Counted from the first letter of the stretch, positions 24,234 through 31,265 are shown. The stretch is DNA of 39,765 nucleotides from Pseudomonas sp. AFG_SD02_1510_Pfu_092 (GCF_003331055.1 NZ_PUQD01000051.1:1-39765); one strand, 5' to 3'. The notes: generated by a model from the letters alone, not told the origin. Numbers and translations are program-made.

Positions 24234-24812
24234 CTAACCGGCTGCGCGGATTTTTTCTTGGCGCAGTGCCTTGATGTGGGTATGCAAAACGTGCGGGTGC
24301 GGCGCCTCGCGAGCAGTGGTAGCGCGTATGGCGGCGGCCTCAACCTCGTCAATAGTGACGTTCGAGGCGCACCACAGGCGGAAAACGCGGCGGGTTTCAG
24401 GCTCATTGCGCAAATGCGGCGGCAGGTTGAGGTCAGCTGCAAACCATTCGGCCCATTGTTCCTCGCGGTCAAAGAGGGTACGGGAAGACGCGGCCGGATC
24501 AGGTCCGGCTAATAACGACGCCAGTTCGCCCACCAAACTCAACCGAACCCGCTCGCCTTCGTTCTTCCGGTCGACCACGCGCGCATGGTCGCAATAAGTC
24601 AGAAATTCCTGCGTGGACGCCTGGTCGCATTGTAGGGCGCGCAACAGATCGCCCCACGCAATCACAGCACTGAGGCGCTTGGCGCCATTGTCGGCGCGAT
24701 CCGTGATTAGCTCGGCCAGCTTGAATAGACGCGCCAGGCCCGACAGGCCGAAACGTTGCTCAACCTTGCGACCGATCACGGACTTGACCAGCTGCAGCGG
24801 CGCCGGAATCAC
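24234..24812 (-). CDS. Unknown early protein (192 aa), possibly replication-related
   Basis: GTG start overlaps the Cro-like stop (GTGA). The N-terminal half is helical and HTH-like (FGLSGLARLFKLAELITDRA, KRLSAVIAWGDLLRALQC), and the C-terminus is a separate helical domain (NLPPHLRNEPETRRVFRLW, then HTHIKALRQEKIRAAG). Position directly after the Cro-like gene is where lambda O/P-type or CII-type proteins sit. No helicase or primase motif is seen. Confidence 0.55.
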   Translation of the reverse strand: MIPAPLQLVKSVIGRKVEQRFGLSGLARLFKLAELITDRADNGAKRLSAVIAWGDLLRALQCDQASTQEFLTYCDHARVVDRKNEGERVRLSLVGELASLLAGPDPAASSRTLFDREEQWAEWFAADLNLPPHLRNEPETRRVFRLWCASNVTIDEVEAAAIRATTAREAPHPHVLHTHIKALRQEKIRAAG

Positions 24813-25057
24813 AGGCGAACCCTCGGCGTGAACTTTGCGGTTCCTTCCTTTACCGCCTGGGCGAACGGGTTATAAATCCCGTTGAAATCCACCCGCCCGC
24901 CGGACTTCATGACAATGTTCAGGGCAGCCGCAAAAGACGGCGGGCATTCAAAACGGCGCCACGAATCCACTGTGCGCCGCTTCTCCCCCAGCAGCTCAGC
25001 GGCCACCTTGGAAGGCGAAACGGGCGATAGCGAGTCAATCCACGCGTTCAGCTCCAC
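24809..25057 (-). CDS. Cro-like regulator (82 aa)
   Basis: Divergent from the CI-type repressor, sharing a 131-bp control region. Start is GTG at 25057, immediately beside an operator-like dyad, with a weak ribosome site. HTH-like centre: SPSKVAAELLGEKRRTVDSW, then ECPPSFAAALNIVMKSGGRV. The DFNGIYNPF motif recurs in small regulators of Pseudomonas phages. Size and place fit Cro. Confidence 0.7.
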   Translation of the reverse strand: MELNAWIDSLSPVSPSKVAAELLGEKRRTVDSWRRFECPPSFAAALNIVMKSGGRVDFNGIYNPFAQAVKEGTAKFTPRVRL

Positions 25058-25088
25058 ACAGTTTATCCGTTTTAAACAGTAATACTGT
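25058..25088. promoter_or_regulatory. Operator-like dyad pair in the Cro-like/CI control region
   Basis: ACAGTTTATCCGT at 25058 and ACAGTAATACTGT at 25076, 18 bp apart. The second is a perfect 13-bp dyad. They adjoin the GTG of the Cro-like gene. Confidence 0.65.
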
Positions 25089-25138
25089 TAATACTGGGCG
25101 GAGAGGACCGTAAAGGCAAGCGCTTTTTAGTGTTTCTT

Positions 25139-25151
25139 ACAGTTAGAATGT
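25139..25151. promoter_or_regulatory. Single operator-like dyad upstream of the repressor gene
   Basis: ACAGTTAGAATGT, 38 bp before the repressor ATG, overlapping TAGAAT and TATAGA, either of which could be its -10 element. It could mediate autoregulation. Confidence 0.5.
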
Positions 25152-25188
25152 ATAGACTCTGATGTACCGGCCAGATAAAGGAATGCCA

Positions 25189-25848
25189 ATGTTCGATCTA
25201 CGCAGCAAAATTTCCGCACGGCTCAAGGCGTGCCGCGCCCATAAAGGGTGGACATTTGCTGAGACCGCGACCCGCCTTGGCGAGGCCATGGGGGCAAAGG
25301 TCATTCCGTCACGTTACGGTAACTGGGAGCTGGGCGAGAACCTGCCACCTCTGAGCATGCTTATTGGTATGGGCAAGATATTCGACAAGCCACCGGCCTA
25401 CCTTGGCGGTCTCAGCGACGATGACGGCGATGCGCCCGAAACCAGCGGTTATGTTGTGCCCCCGCTGTCGACCGTTCCTTCTGCCGCCGGCGTAGTCGAT
25501 ATTGGTGATTCAGCCCTGGCCTTTCAAAAAGATTTCCTTGAAGCCAACGACCTGGACCGGCAAAACATCTTGGTGCTGTCGGCGCCCGACGACAGCATGT
25601 CACCACGCATCAGGAAAAATGACCGCGTCCTGATAGACCTTAGTGAAACCGTGGTCAGCCACGACGATATGTTTGCCATCATGATCAGCGGCCGGCCTCG
25701 CCTGCGCTGGATTCGCCAAGATCTCGACGGAAATTATGTGATTCAAGCCGAGCAGCGAGAGTATTACCCCGACGAGACCGTCACCGCAGCAAAACTCAAG
25801 GCGCTTCATATCCTCGGGCGCGTGAGAATGATTACGCAGCTACGCTGA
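25189..25848 (+). CDS. CI-type lysogeny repressor (XRE HTH plus S24 peptidase-like domain)
   Basis: A 219-aa repressor. ATG 25189 is chosen for AAGGA 5 nt upstream. N-terminal XRE HTH: LKACRAHKGWTFAETATRLG, then SRYGNWELGENLPPLSMLI. The C-terminal S24 domain has APDDSMSPRI (Ser about 140) and NDRVLID. In LexA/CI proteins a lysine in a VKRL-like motif completes the catalytic dyad. Here the matching stretch reads RLRWIRQ, with Arg in its place, so RecA-stimulated self-cleavage may be weak or absent. It is the first plus-strand gene, with its own terminator. Confidence 0.9.
   Translation: MFDLRSKISARLKACRAHKGWTFAETATRLGEAMGAKVIPSRYGNWELGENLPPLSMLIGMGKIFDKPPAYLGGLSDDDGDAPETSGYVVPPLSTVPSAAGVVDIGDSALAFQKDFLEANDLDRQNILVLSAPDDSMSPRIRKNDRVLIDLSETVVSHDDMFAIMISGRPRLRWIRQDLDGNYVIQAEQREYYPDETVTAAKLKALHILGRVRMITQLR
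25313..25323. repeat. GTTAC palindrome site 7 (1-nt spacer)
   Basis: GTTAC-G-GTAAC, the only perfect core site without the flanking G. It lies in the repressor gene at Arg-Tyr-Gly-Asn, inside the HTH. Confidence 0.8.
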
Positions 25849-25856
25849 TCGAAAGC

Positions 25857-25874
25857 GCCCCGAAAGGGGCTTTT
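25857..25874 (+). terminator. Terminator after the repressor gene
   Basis: GCCCC-GAAA-GGGGC followed by TTTTCT, 9 bp after the stop codon. Confidence 0.8.
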
Positions 25875-25889
25875 CTATGCCTTAGATTT

Positions 25890-25920
25890 ACAGTTAAAAT
25901 GTTTAAGACATATTTTCTGT
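25890..25920. promoter_or_regulatory. Operator-like dyad pair downstream of the repressor
   Basis: ACAGTTAAAATGT at 25890 and ACATATTTTCTGT at 25908, again 18 bp apart. About 80 bp upstream of the plus-strand promoter at 25997. Confidence 0.5.
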
Positions 25921-25996
25921 TTGACCCGCAGTTTGGCGCTTGAATGACGCCAGAAAATCGTAACCTGATCTTCCAAGTACCGACTGTAATTGCGTT

Positions 25997-26025
25997 TTGC
26001 CATCACGCCCCTGGGTCTCTATAGT
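25997..26025 (+). promoter_or_regulatory. Sigma70-type promoter for the 93-aa and LuxR-type genes
   Basis: TTGCCA, 17 bp, TATAGT. It gives a leader of about 130 nt before the ATG at 26162. The leader contains an AAGGAG without a close ATG, a 26-codon ORF (26080-26160) and an operator-like dyad pair. Confidence 0.65.
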
Positions 26026-26119
26026 GTGCCCGCGACGTGATTTGTCACAAGGAGCCCCGAACAGGCCGCATCACCTTCAATGGATTGCACCATTAAGGGG
26101 CACTTTACGCACCGCATTT

Positions 26120-26150
26120 ACAGTCTTAATGTAATTTACAGCTTGCAAGG
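26120..26150. promoter_or_regulatory. Operator-like dyad pair in the leader of the 93-aa gene
   Basis: ACAGTCTTAATGT at 26120 and a weak copy ACAGCTTGCAAGG at 26138, with the same 18-bp phasing. Confidence 0.45.
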
Positions 26151-26161
26151 TAGTAAGTGAA

Positions 26162-26443
26162 ATGAATACAGGATTGCCGACCACCCAACGTAATGCGCTT
26201 GCGATCACCCCCGAAGGGACGATCGTTCTTTTCACGGAAGAGACCAGAGGCCAGCTGTATACGCACGTTCTGCGCAGGGCCGCCCAAGCACAAGGAATCG
26301 ACGCTATGGCGAGCCGCGCAATCGATACCGGCGAATACAACCTGCATGCCGACATGATCCAGCACGCCGCTGCCGACCTGGCCGACGCACTGAAAGGCTT
26401 TGCCGAACTGATCGGCCAAATGCAAATCCCCCCTGCCGCCTAG
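26162..26443 (+). CDS. Unknown protein next to the repressor (93 aa)
   Basis: Beta-rich start (ALAITPEGTIVLFTEETRG) followed by helices (QLYTHVLRRAAQAQGIDAM, HADMIQHAAADLADALKGFA). No recognised family. It is expressed with the following LuxR-type gene on the lysogenic strand. Confidence 0.75.
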   Translation: MNTGLPTTQRNALAITPEGTIVLFTEETRGQLYTHVLRRAAQAQGIDAMASRAIDTGEYNLHADMIQHAAADLADALKGFAELIGQMQIPPAA

Positions 26444-26469
26444 TCCGCCGTCGCTCAAGGAAGACCGCA

Positions 26470-26928
26470 ATGCAAGCTGAAATGGAAATCTACGGCGAAG
26501 ATGTGATTGGCCGCCCCGGGCAGGCGCTAACCCCAAAAGAGTTACGCGTGCTGGTCGGCCTGGCAGATGGCGAAACACCGAGCGCCATTAGCCAGGCTGT
26601 CGGCATTGATACGCATGTCATGCGGCATTTCGAGGCCAGCATAAAGCGCAAGCTCGGCGCCAAGTCGCACCCGCACATGATTTCCAGGGGCTTTACCTTG
26701 GGGGTACTGATGCCGCGAGCCCTGAGCCTGCTGTTGGCCTTTCTCTGTGCCAGCGAACACATGGACGACGCCAACCGCAACAGCGCGCGCCGCTCGGGCC
26801 GTGCCAACCCCGAGTCGCGCCTGGCACGCTCTATCAGTGGGCGCAGCGCCAGTGGAGCCCGTGGCAAGTCCGAAAGCGTCTTCACAATCAGCGGCCCCGA
26901 CTACGCCGAGGTTGCCCGGGCCGCCTAA
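26470..26928 (+). CDS. LuxR/GerE-type HTH regulator
   Basis: A 152-aa protein. Residues about 20-75 form a GerE HTH: LTPKELRVLVGLADGETPSA, ISQAVGIDTHVMRHFEASIK and KLGAKSHPHMI, close to the usual LTxREREVLxLxAxGxxxxEIA...HV..H...I..KL pattern. There is no receiver or autoinducer-binding domain, so it may respond to partner proteins. A hydrophobic stretch follows (LMPRALSLLLAFLCA) and then a Ser/Arg-rich tail. It is expressed with the 93-aa gene. Confidence 0.82.
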   Translation: MQAEMEIYGEDVIGRPGQALTPKELRVLVGLADGETPSAISQAVGIDTHVMRHFEASIKRKLGAKSHPHMISRGFTLGVLMPRALSLLLAFLCASEHMDDANRNSARRSGRANPESRLARSISGRSASGARGKSESVFTISGPDYAEVARAA

Positions 26929-26953
26929 GCGGGGTTTGCGACTTGCACATATT

Positions 26954-27007
26954 TAGATACTAAAAGGGCATTGTTTGGATATCCAAACAATGCCCTTTTA
27001 GTATCTA
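26954..27007. repeat. Perfect 54-bp palindrome made of 11-bp units (array D)
   Basis: Two 27-nt arms with no spacer, centred between 26980 and 26981. It also reads as six successive 11-bp units starting at 26956, 26967, 26978, 26989, 27000 and 27011: GATACTAAAAG, GGCATTGTTTG, GATATCCAAAC, AATGCCCTTTT, AGTATCTATAG, GATGTTAATTG. All begin RRYRYY, like the units at the par locus. It stands between two convergent genes and would also work as a bidirectional terminator (CCCTTTT on either strand). Confidence 0.9.
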
Positions 27008-27014
27008 TAGGATG

Positions 27015-27293
27015 TTAATTGTTATCCCTTGCACCCCTTTCCAACTGCTGCAGGCGCACCGAGGCGGCACCGCCGATCAGCAGATACAACCGCTCCAGGG
27101 TGGCCGCATCGCGCGCCTTGGCCAACTCCAGGCCCTCCACCACCCCCTCGGCTCGCTCCTGGGCGAGCAAGCAATTGACCGGCGTATCGGCATTCTCGAT
27201 CCGGGCCAGCAGCTTGCGGAACTGGTCAGCCCAGCCGGCGGGCAGCACCAGGCCGGGCAGCAGGTCGCCGGTGTTACGATAACGCTCAGCCAT
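27015..27293 (-). CDS. Unknown accessory protein (92 aa)
   Basis: Last gene of the accessory operon. Mostly helical, with GLVLPAGWADQFRKLLARIE and ERLYLLIGGAASVRLQQLER. No family recognised. It ends 8 bp before the 54-bp palindrome. Confidence 0.65.
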   Translation of the reverse strand: MAERYRNTGDLLPGLVLPAGWADQFRKLLARIENADTPVNCLLAQERAEGVVEGLELAKARDAATLERLYLLIGGAASVRLQQLERGARDNN

Positions 27294-27314
27294 ACGAAAC
27301 CTCCATGTGACCGG

Positions 27315-27572
27315 TCACGACCAAGATTCAACAGTAAATGCCGGAATCCCCACCGACACGGTGAAGCGCTGCAGGGTGTCGAGGCTGGCCCAGGTGCGCG
27401 GGTTCTCACGCTTGGACCGGACCGGTATCCACTTGGTGCCACGGCGCACCAACAGCACCCAGCGCTGCCGCTCCTCGGTGCTGTCCTCGGCGCGCTGCAC
27501 CAGAAACTCCCGCGCCGCTTGCGTCTCCACCAGCAATGCCAGCTCGCTTTCATAGTACGCCGAACGCGCCAA
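27315..27572 (-). CDS. Unknown accessory protein (85 aa)
   Basis: TTG start preceded by AAAGGGG. Helical N-terminus (ESELALLVETQAAREFLV) and a beta C-terminus (RWVLLVRRGTKWIPVRSKRE, LDTLQRFTVSVGIPAFTVE). The RTWxSLDxLxRxLxxxGI-like end resembles plasmid-borne accessory proteins, but this is only a pattern impression. Confidence 0.6.
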   Translation of the reverse strand: MARSAYYESELALLVETQAAREFLVQRAEDSTEERQRWVLLVRRGTKWIPVRSKRENPRTWASLDTLQRFTVSVGIPAFTVESWS

Positions 27573-27574
27573 AC

Positions 27575-27766
27575 CTAACCCCTTTGCCTCGCAACCCGCC
27601 CGACCTGGGCAAAGTCGACATGATGGCCGCGCTTTTGCGTGCCGTCACGCAGGATCACCCGATTGTCGCCGTTACGCGTAACGCGGACGATTTCCCGGCC
27701 GCCCGGCAGCTGATGAAAACCTTCGCTCAGCCGCTGCCGCAGCACCCGCTCTTGCGCGGGCGTCAT
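27575..27766 (-). CDS. Small basic unknown protein (63 aa)
   Basis: Basic protein (EIVRVTRNGDNRVILRDGTQ, KRGHHVDFAQVGRVARQRG), possibly nucleic-acid-binding. It overlaps its upstream neighbour as ATGA. Contains GTTAC site 8. Confidence 0.6.
   Translation of the reverse strand: MTPAQERVLRQRLSEGFHQLPGGREIVRVTRNGDNRVILRDGTQKRGHHVDFAQVGRVARQRG
27671..27682. repeat. GTTAC palindrome site 8 (2-nt spacer CG)
   Basis: GTTAC-GC-GTAAC flanked by C and G. It lies in the 63-aa gene as Val-Thr-Arg-Asn. A one-mismatch copy (GTTACGATAAC) lies 400 bp away at 27273. Confidence 0.85.
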
Positions 27767-28059
27767 TTTGGATATACCTCGGCACTACGGCGCTGCCCTT
27801 GATCGCCAATCACCTTGCGCACCACCTCGGCGTCGCGCGGGTCCAGCTCGTAAACCTGCACCGCATTCAGCAGGCGTCGGCCGGCACGGTGCAGCACCTC
27901 GGTAATAGCCGACGAGCACTTGGCCTTGTTCAGCTCGGCATAAGCCTGCAGGGCCACCTCACGTAATGATTGGTCCACATACAAGTCAACCAGCAAACGG
28001 CCGTACGCCATTTCTGCAGGCGTTACGGGCTGATCCTCACGCATTGACTTGGCGTTCAT
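27763..28059 (-). CDS. Unknown helical accessory protein (98 aa)
   Basis: Helix-rich (EMAYGRLLVDLYVDQSLREV, ALQAYAELNKAKCSSAITEV). ATGA overlaps with both neighbours indicate coupled translation. No family recognised. Confidence 0.65.
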   Translation of the reverse strand: MNAKSMREDQPVTPAEMAYGRLLVDLYVDQSLREVALQAYAELNKAKCSSAITEVLHRAGRRLLNAVQVYELDPRDAEVVRKVIGDQGQRRSAEVYPK

Positions 28060-28454
28060 GCGCGCACTCTCCGCTTCAATCGTTTGAACGCTTTATCCCA
28101 CAGATATCGGTCGACCTTGTCGACCAGGGCGCGCAGCTGCTTGGCTTGCTCCTCCCCGACCGCCACGGCGGCCTCCACACCGGTGACGATACCCAGCGTG
28201 CCCCACCTGCCCACGCTCACCTGGTCGTAGCGGTCGGCCGCATACATCGAGGCCAGGCCGTGCGCGATAGGGTGGGCAAGGTTGTGCCCGATACCGATTG
28301 CCAGCAGCTCGACCAGGGCCAGGCGCAGCGCCTGGGCGTTGGCCTCGCTCAGCCTCGGCAGCCACAGGTCAAGATCAACAAAGTGCGCCACCGGGTCGCG
28401 CAGGCGCTCGCGCGTCTGCTCGAAGACCCGGGCGAAGTCGACGCCGCCATTCAT
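28056..28454 (-). CDS. Unknown accessory protein (132 aa)
   Basis: Start MNGGVDFARVFEQTRERLRD is chosen because it overlaps the preceding stop as ATGA. Features: AHFVDLDLWLPRLSEANAQA, GIGHNLAHPIAHGLASMYAA and a very basic end (KAFKRLKRRVRA). No family recognised. Confidence 0.65.
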   Translation of the reverse strand: MNGGVDFARVFEQTRERLRDPVAHFVDLDLWLPRLSEANAQALRLALVELLAIGIGHNLAHPIAHGLASMYAADRYDQVSVGRWGTLGIVTGVEAAVAVGEEQAKQLRALVDKVDRYLWDKAFKRLKRRVRA

Positions 28455-28777
28455 GCCGCCACCTCCGCGACGCGGCGCGCCCACGACACGCACGGACCGT
28501 CCTCGGTGTCGAAGATACCCAGCAGGAACCAGCCCGCACCCGGCGGCGGCGCGGGGTTCCAGCCCTCGCAGCTGCACGAATCCTCAGTCCAGTAATGATG
28601 CGTGTCGCTGTCCAGGTCGTGATCCATGTGCCACTGCGTCAGTTCTAAGCCCTGCTGCTCAATCCAGGCTTTGAATGCGGCGTAGTCCTCGTCGAAGTCC
28701 GGCAGGCCTGGGTGATCCCACCAGCCGTCTTGGTCACGCTCGACCACCACCGGGCCGATCAGCACTACGGCGCTCAT
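28451..28777 (-). CDS. Unknown acidic accessory protein (108 aa)
   Basis: Acidic and aromatic-rich, with DGWWDHPGLPDFDEDYAAFK, HMDHDLDSDTHHYW and CSCEGWNP. Strongly acidic small phage proteins are often DNA mimics or inhibitors of host defence, but nothing here proves that. ATGA overlaps on both sides. Confidence 0.65.
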   Translation of the reverse strand: MSAVVLIGPVVVERDQDGWWDHPGLPDFDEDYAAFKAWIEQQGLELTQWHMDHDLDSDTHHYWTEDSCSCEGWNPAPPPGAGWFLLGIFDTEDGPCVSWARRVAEVAA

Positions 28778-29361
28778 GCCGGCACCTCCCCAGCCGGCGC
28801 CACCTTTTCCAGCGAGGCCAGCGGCGCCTGCAGGCGCTGCAACAGGGCCGTCTCCCAGGCCCCCCGCAGACGACGCGCGGTGTTGACATCGATCCCACCG
28901 GCGATCACGGCGCGGGTCTGCTGCGCCAGGGCTTCGGTGTAGCAATGCAGCGCATAACGCTGGGTGGCGGCGCTGGCCAGCTGCCGCGTGACCGCCTCCC
29001 CCGCATCAGGTCTGGCCGCCTCGACCGGAGCAACCAGTGGCAGCAGCTCGTAATCGCAGTAATACGCCCACCCCTGCCGCCAGTGGCGGCCCTCACGGTC
29101 GCAGCCCTCGGCGTCGAGTTCCTCGGCCGGCGGCCGCTCGACGCGGTTGGTCTGCCGGGCCAGGTGGGTCAGCTCGCCAGCCATGACCTGCTCCACGGAT
29201 TCGTCCCACCCGTCGTCCATGTAGTTGCCAATCATGTACTCGGCGTATTGGTCGCGCTCGGCGGCGCTCTTGAAGTAGTAGTGATCGCCGTCCATGGCAT
29301 CGAAGACAAAAAACCGGTGCTCGGCGTCGGGGCTGTGCTGGGGAACGGGCAGGCTGCTCAT
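28774..29361 (-). CDS. Unknown accessory protein (195 aa)
   Basis: Opens with HRFFVFDAMDGDHYYFKSAA, continues MIGNYMDDGWDESVEQVMAG, and ends with a helical C-terminus with INTARR-like INVxTARRLRG (GGIDVNTARRLRGAWETALL). No enzymatic motif. First gene after the promoter at 29433-29462. Confidence 0.7.
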   Translation of the reverse strand: MSSLPVPQHSPDAEHRFFVFDAMDGDHYYFKSAAERDQYAEYMIGNYMDDGWDESVEQVMAGELTHLARQTNRVERPPAEELDAEGCDREGRHWRQGWAYYCDYELLPLVAPVEAARPDAGEAVTRQLASAATQRYALHCYTEALAQQTRAVIAGGIDVNTARRLRGAWETALLQRLQAPLASLEKVAPAGEVPA

Positions 29362-29404
29362 GCGGTGAAGCTCCTTTTCGGCGGCGGGGTGGAATGGCTC
29401 TCAA

Positions 29405-29448
29405 ACCACTTTACATGTTTCTGGTATCCCATTTTATAGCAAAGTGGT
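29405..29448. repeat. 8-bp inverted repeat around an accessory promoter
   Basis: ACCACTTT at 29405-29412 and AAAGTGGT at 29441-29448, flanking the -10 element of the promoter. A candidate operator. Confidence 0.45.
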
Positions 29449-29462
29449 AATGCCGGGCACAA
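29433..29462 (-). promoter_or_regulatory. Promoter of the 28.0-29.4 kb gene group
   Basis: Minus-strand TTGTGC, 18 bp, TATAAA, with an extended -10 (TGC before TATAAA). The -35 overlaps the T-tract of the terminator upstream. Confidence 0.6.
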
Positions 29463-29497
29463 AAAAAGGCCCCCGAGTCGCTGGGGACTGGGGGCCC
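29461..29497 (-). terminator. Terminator inside the accessory region
   Basis: Stem GGCCCCC / GGGGGCC, loop about 15 nt, then seven T on the minus strand. It ends the 31.2-29.5 kb transcript. Confidence 0.85.
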
Positions 29498-29547
29498 TCA
29501 TTTAACATATGCACAAATTATGGACATGTGCGCCACTACGGGGACCA

Positions 29548-29796
29548 TCACCCTTCGCGCCTGGCCTTCTCCGCCGCAAACGCCTGGTCGCGCTCCGCCG
29601 TCAACAGCTCCCAGGTCGCCACGCTGATCAGTCCATGCGTCATCAGGGCATGCAGGTAGCCGCCGACGTACATGAGGGCCGAATGCGCCTGATCATCGAA
29701 GGGCACAACCGAGGACTGGGGCAGCTCCTTGATCACAAACGCCAGTATCTCGCGGGCCTTGGCCAGCACCTGGGGATCATCACAACGTGTCGTCAT
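29548..29796 (-). CDS. Unknown accessory protein (82 aa)
   Basis: Helical, with AKAREILAFVIKELPQSSVV and MYVGGYLHALMTHGLISVAT. No family recognised. Last gene before the terminator at 29461. Confidence 0.65.
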   Translation of the reverse strand: MTTRCDDPQVLAKAREILAFVIKELPQSSVVPFDDQAHSALMYVGGYLHALMTHGLISVATWELLTAERDQAFAAEKARREG

Positions 29797-29826
29797 AGCG
29801 GGTCCTCGATCTTGAAGGGTGGGGGT

Positions 29827-30078
29827 TCAGTTCGCTTTGGATTCAGCAAAGGTTGGCGGTCGGCCACCGGCCTCCCACGGCATCGGCTGACCGGTCCGCG
29901 CGCAGCTCGCGGCCACCTCCGCCCAGTGCTGCAGGCTGTGCACCGTCACGCTGGCCAACTGGTGCAGCTCAGCATCAACGGTAGCGCGCGGCAGCTCAGG
30001 GCGCCGGCTGCGGATGAGCTGAATGGCTTCCTCGTAGACCAGGCGCAGCTGGCTGTAAGTGGCGATTGCCGGGGTCAT
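29827..30078 (-). CDS. Unknown accessory protein (83 aa)
   Basis: Helical (YSQLRLVYEEAIQLIRSRRP, DAELHQLASVTVHSLQHWAE) with a disordered end. Strong AAAGGAAAGG-type ribosome site. No family recognised. Confidence 0.65.
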   Translation of the reverse strand: MTPAIATYSQLRLVYEEAIQLIRSRRPELPRATVDAELHQLASVTVHSLQHWAEVAASCARTGQPMPWEAGGRPPTFAESKAN

Positions 30079-30113
30079 GGGCGGGGCTCCTTTCCTTTGG
30101 GGTGGGTGCAGGC

Positions 30114-30125
30114 GTTACGCGTAAC
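30114..30125. repeat. GTTAC palindrome site 9 (2-nt spacer CG)
   Basis: GTTAC-GC-GTAAC flanked by C and G. Intergenic, 3 bp past the stop of the 68-aa gene. Confidence 0.85.
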
Positions 30126-30127
30126 GG

Positions 30128-30334
30128 TCAGTGACCGCCGAACAGGCGGCGCAGCACCGACGGGCGCACTTGCTCGCCCTTCACAGCCTGGCCATGCAGC
30201 CACTCAATACAGCGCAACAGGCCGCTTTCCTCCGGGCTGCGCTGCTCAGGGTCGGCCGCTGCCGCCAGTTGCTCCTTGAGCAGCCACAGCTGGTCACGGG
30301 TCAGGTACAGCGGGTAAGTCGGCTCACTGGCCAT
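30128..30334 (-). CDS. Unknown accessory protein (68 aa)
   Basis: YPLYLTRDQLWLLKEQLAAA then EESGLLRCIEWLHGQAVKGE. Helical. No family recognised. Confidence 0.6.
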   Translation of the reverse strand: MASEPTYPLYLTRDQLWLLKEQLAAAADPEQRSPEESGLLRCIEWLHGQAVKGEQVRPSVLRRLFGGH

Positions 30335-30363
30335 AATGCGTCCTCGATCTGCTGGGGCGGGGT

Positions 30364-30651
30364 TCAGTCGGCAATAAACGCGTAATCGTCCAGCAGGCGC
30401 GGCTCGCCCCGCTGGTCACGCACCAGGCGATCCAGGGCCATGGCCACCTCCTCCTGGGCGCGATCCAGTAACCGGCGGCGCGCTTCCATGGTGGTCGCTT
30501 GCTCGCCCTCCACCGCGCCCCGGCGCAAGGCATGCGACAGCTTGCGGTAGGCGTCCAGCTGCTCCACCGCGTGCGCGTCGAGGGTGATGGTCAGCGGCTC
30601 GCTCAGGGTCGGCAGCGGCGCGGTGCGGGCATAGCGAACTTGGGCGCTCAT
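30364..30651 (-). CDS. Unknown accessory protein (95 aa)
   Basis: A short strand (EPLTITLDAHAVEQLDAYRK) followed by long helices (EARRRLLDRAQEEVAMALDR). The strand-helix-helix start is faintly like ribbon-helix-helix proteins. No firm assignment. Confidence 0.6.
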   Translation of the reverse strand: MSAQVRYARTAPLPTLSEPLTITLDAHAVEQLDAYRKLSHALRRGAVEGEQATTMEARRRLLDRAQEEVAMALDRLVRDQRGEPRLLDDYAFIAD

Positions 30652-30677
30652 GGGCGGGGTTCCTTTCCTGTAGGGTC

Positions 30678-30688
30678 GTTACGGTAAC
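30678..30688. repeat. GTTAC palindrome site 10 (1-nt spacer)
   Basis: GTTAC-G-GTAAC flanked by C and G. It contains the stop codon of the HTH gene at 30679. Confidence 0.85.
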
Positions 30689-30972
30689 GCCGGGCCGTCG
30701 GCCAGCTGCAAATCGGCGCCGTGCTCGCGCATGGTCGCCCGCACCTTGGCCAGGCTCGCCTCGTCCAGCGTCAGCAGCGCGGCCATGTAGAAGTGCATGT
30801 GCAGGCCCATGACCCGGGGCGTGCTGCCGCCGGTGTACTTGCGCCACTGCTGCCCCTGGGCCAGGCCGCACAGCTCGGCCATGCTCTGACTGGTCGCGCC
30901 GAGGTCGTCTTTCAGGCGCGCAAGGGCCTGCGCCGTGGGCGGCGTGTATTGGCTGATGATCTTCATGGTCAC
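30679..30972 (-). CDS. XRE-like HTH protein of plasmid type
   Basis: A 97-aa protein: TAQALARLKDDLGATSQSMA, ELCGLAQGQQWRKYTGGSTP and HFYMAALLTL. The pattern (helix, turn, helix, then QWRKYTGG recognition region) matches short XRE-like regulators on plasmids. It may regulate this operon. Its promoter region lies upstream of the 66-aa gene. Confidence 0.6.
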   Translation of the reverse strand: MTMKIISQYTPPTAQALARLKDDLGATSQSMAELCGLAQGQQWRKYTGGSTPRVMGLHMHFYMAALLTLDEASLAKVRATMREHGADLQLADGPALP

Positions 30973-30984
30973 TCGGATACAGAA

Positions 30985-31004
30985 GGCCCCGCAGAAGCGG
31001 GGCC
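30985..31004. terminator. Intercistronic hairpin in the accessory operon
   Basis: Perfect GGCCCCGC-AGAA-GCGGGGCC between the 66-aa and HTH genes, without a clear T-tract. More likely an mRNA processing or stability element than a full terminator. Confidence 0.5.
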
Positions 31005-31010
31005 GGGGGA

Positions 31011-31211
31011 TTAGCTGATGTACTTCACCAGCACCGTGGTCACGGTGGCCACCGTGCCGATCAGGGCGGTGGCGATGCCCACCGGATACCAGAAGGTTTC
31101 GCGGGTCATCTTGCCGGCCTCGGCGTTCAGCTTGCGGGTTTCCGCGATCAGCTTAACGATTTCGGCGTGGGTCTTTTCCAGATCGGCTTCGGTTTGAGTG
31201 AACGGGGTCAT
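31011..31211 (-). CDS. Small membrane protein (66 aa)
   Basis: Start MTPFTQTEADLEKTHAEIVK follows AAGGATG. A helical N-terminus (ETRKLNAEAGKMTRETFW) leads to one C-terminal membrane helix (YPVGIATALIGTVATVTTVL). First gene of the accessory operon. Comparable small inner-membrane proteins of temperate phages include superinfection-exclusion factors, which is only a possibility here. Confidence 0.7.
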   Translation of the reverse strand: MTPFTQTEADLEKTHAEIVKLIAETRKLNAEAGKMTRETFWYPVGIATALIGTVATVTTVLVKYIS

Positions 31212-31265
31212 TGCTTCATCCTTTTCGGGTCTTGGGCCGCGCCATCTGCGCTTCCCGTGAGACGC

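Noticed and set aside
26080..26160. 26-codon ORF in the leader of the 93-aa gene
   Set aside because: Starts ATG and ends next to the following gene, so a leader peptide is possible, but there is no suitably spaced ribosome site and the sequence overlaps operator-like sites.
26954..27007. Telomere resolution site like N15 telRL
   Set aside because: The palindrome size fits, but the recombinase is a 424-aa integrase without protelomerase features and the assembly is circular. The 11-bp par-like pattern explains the sequence better.
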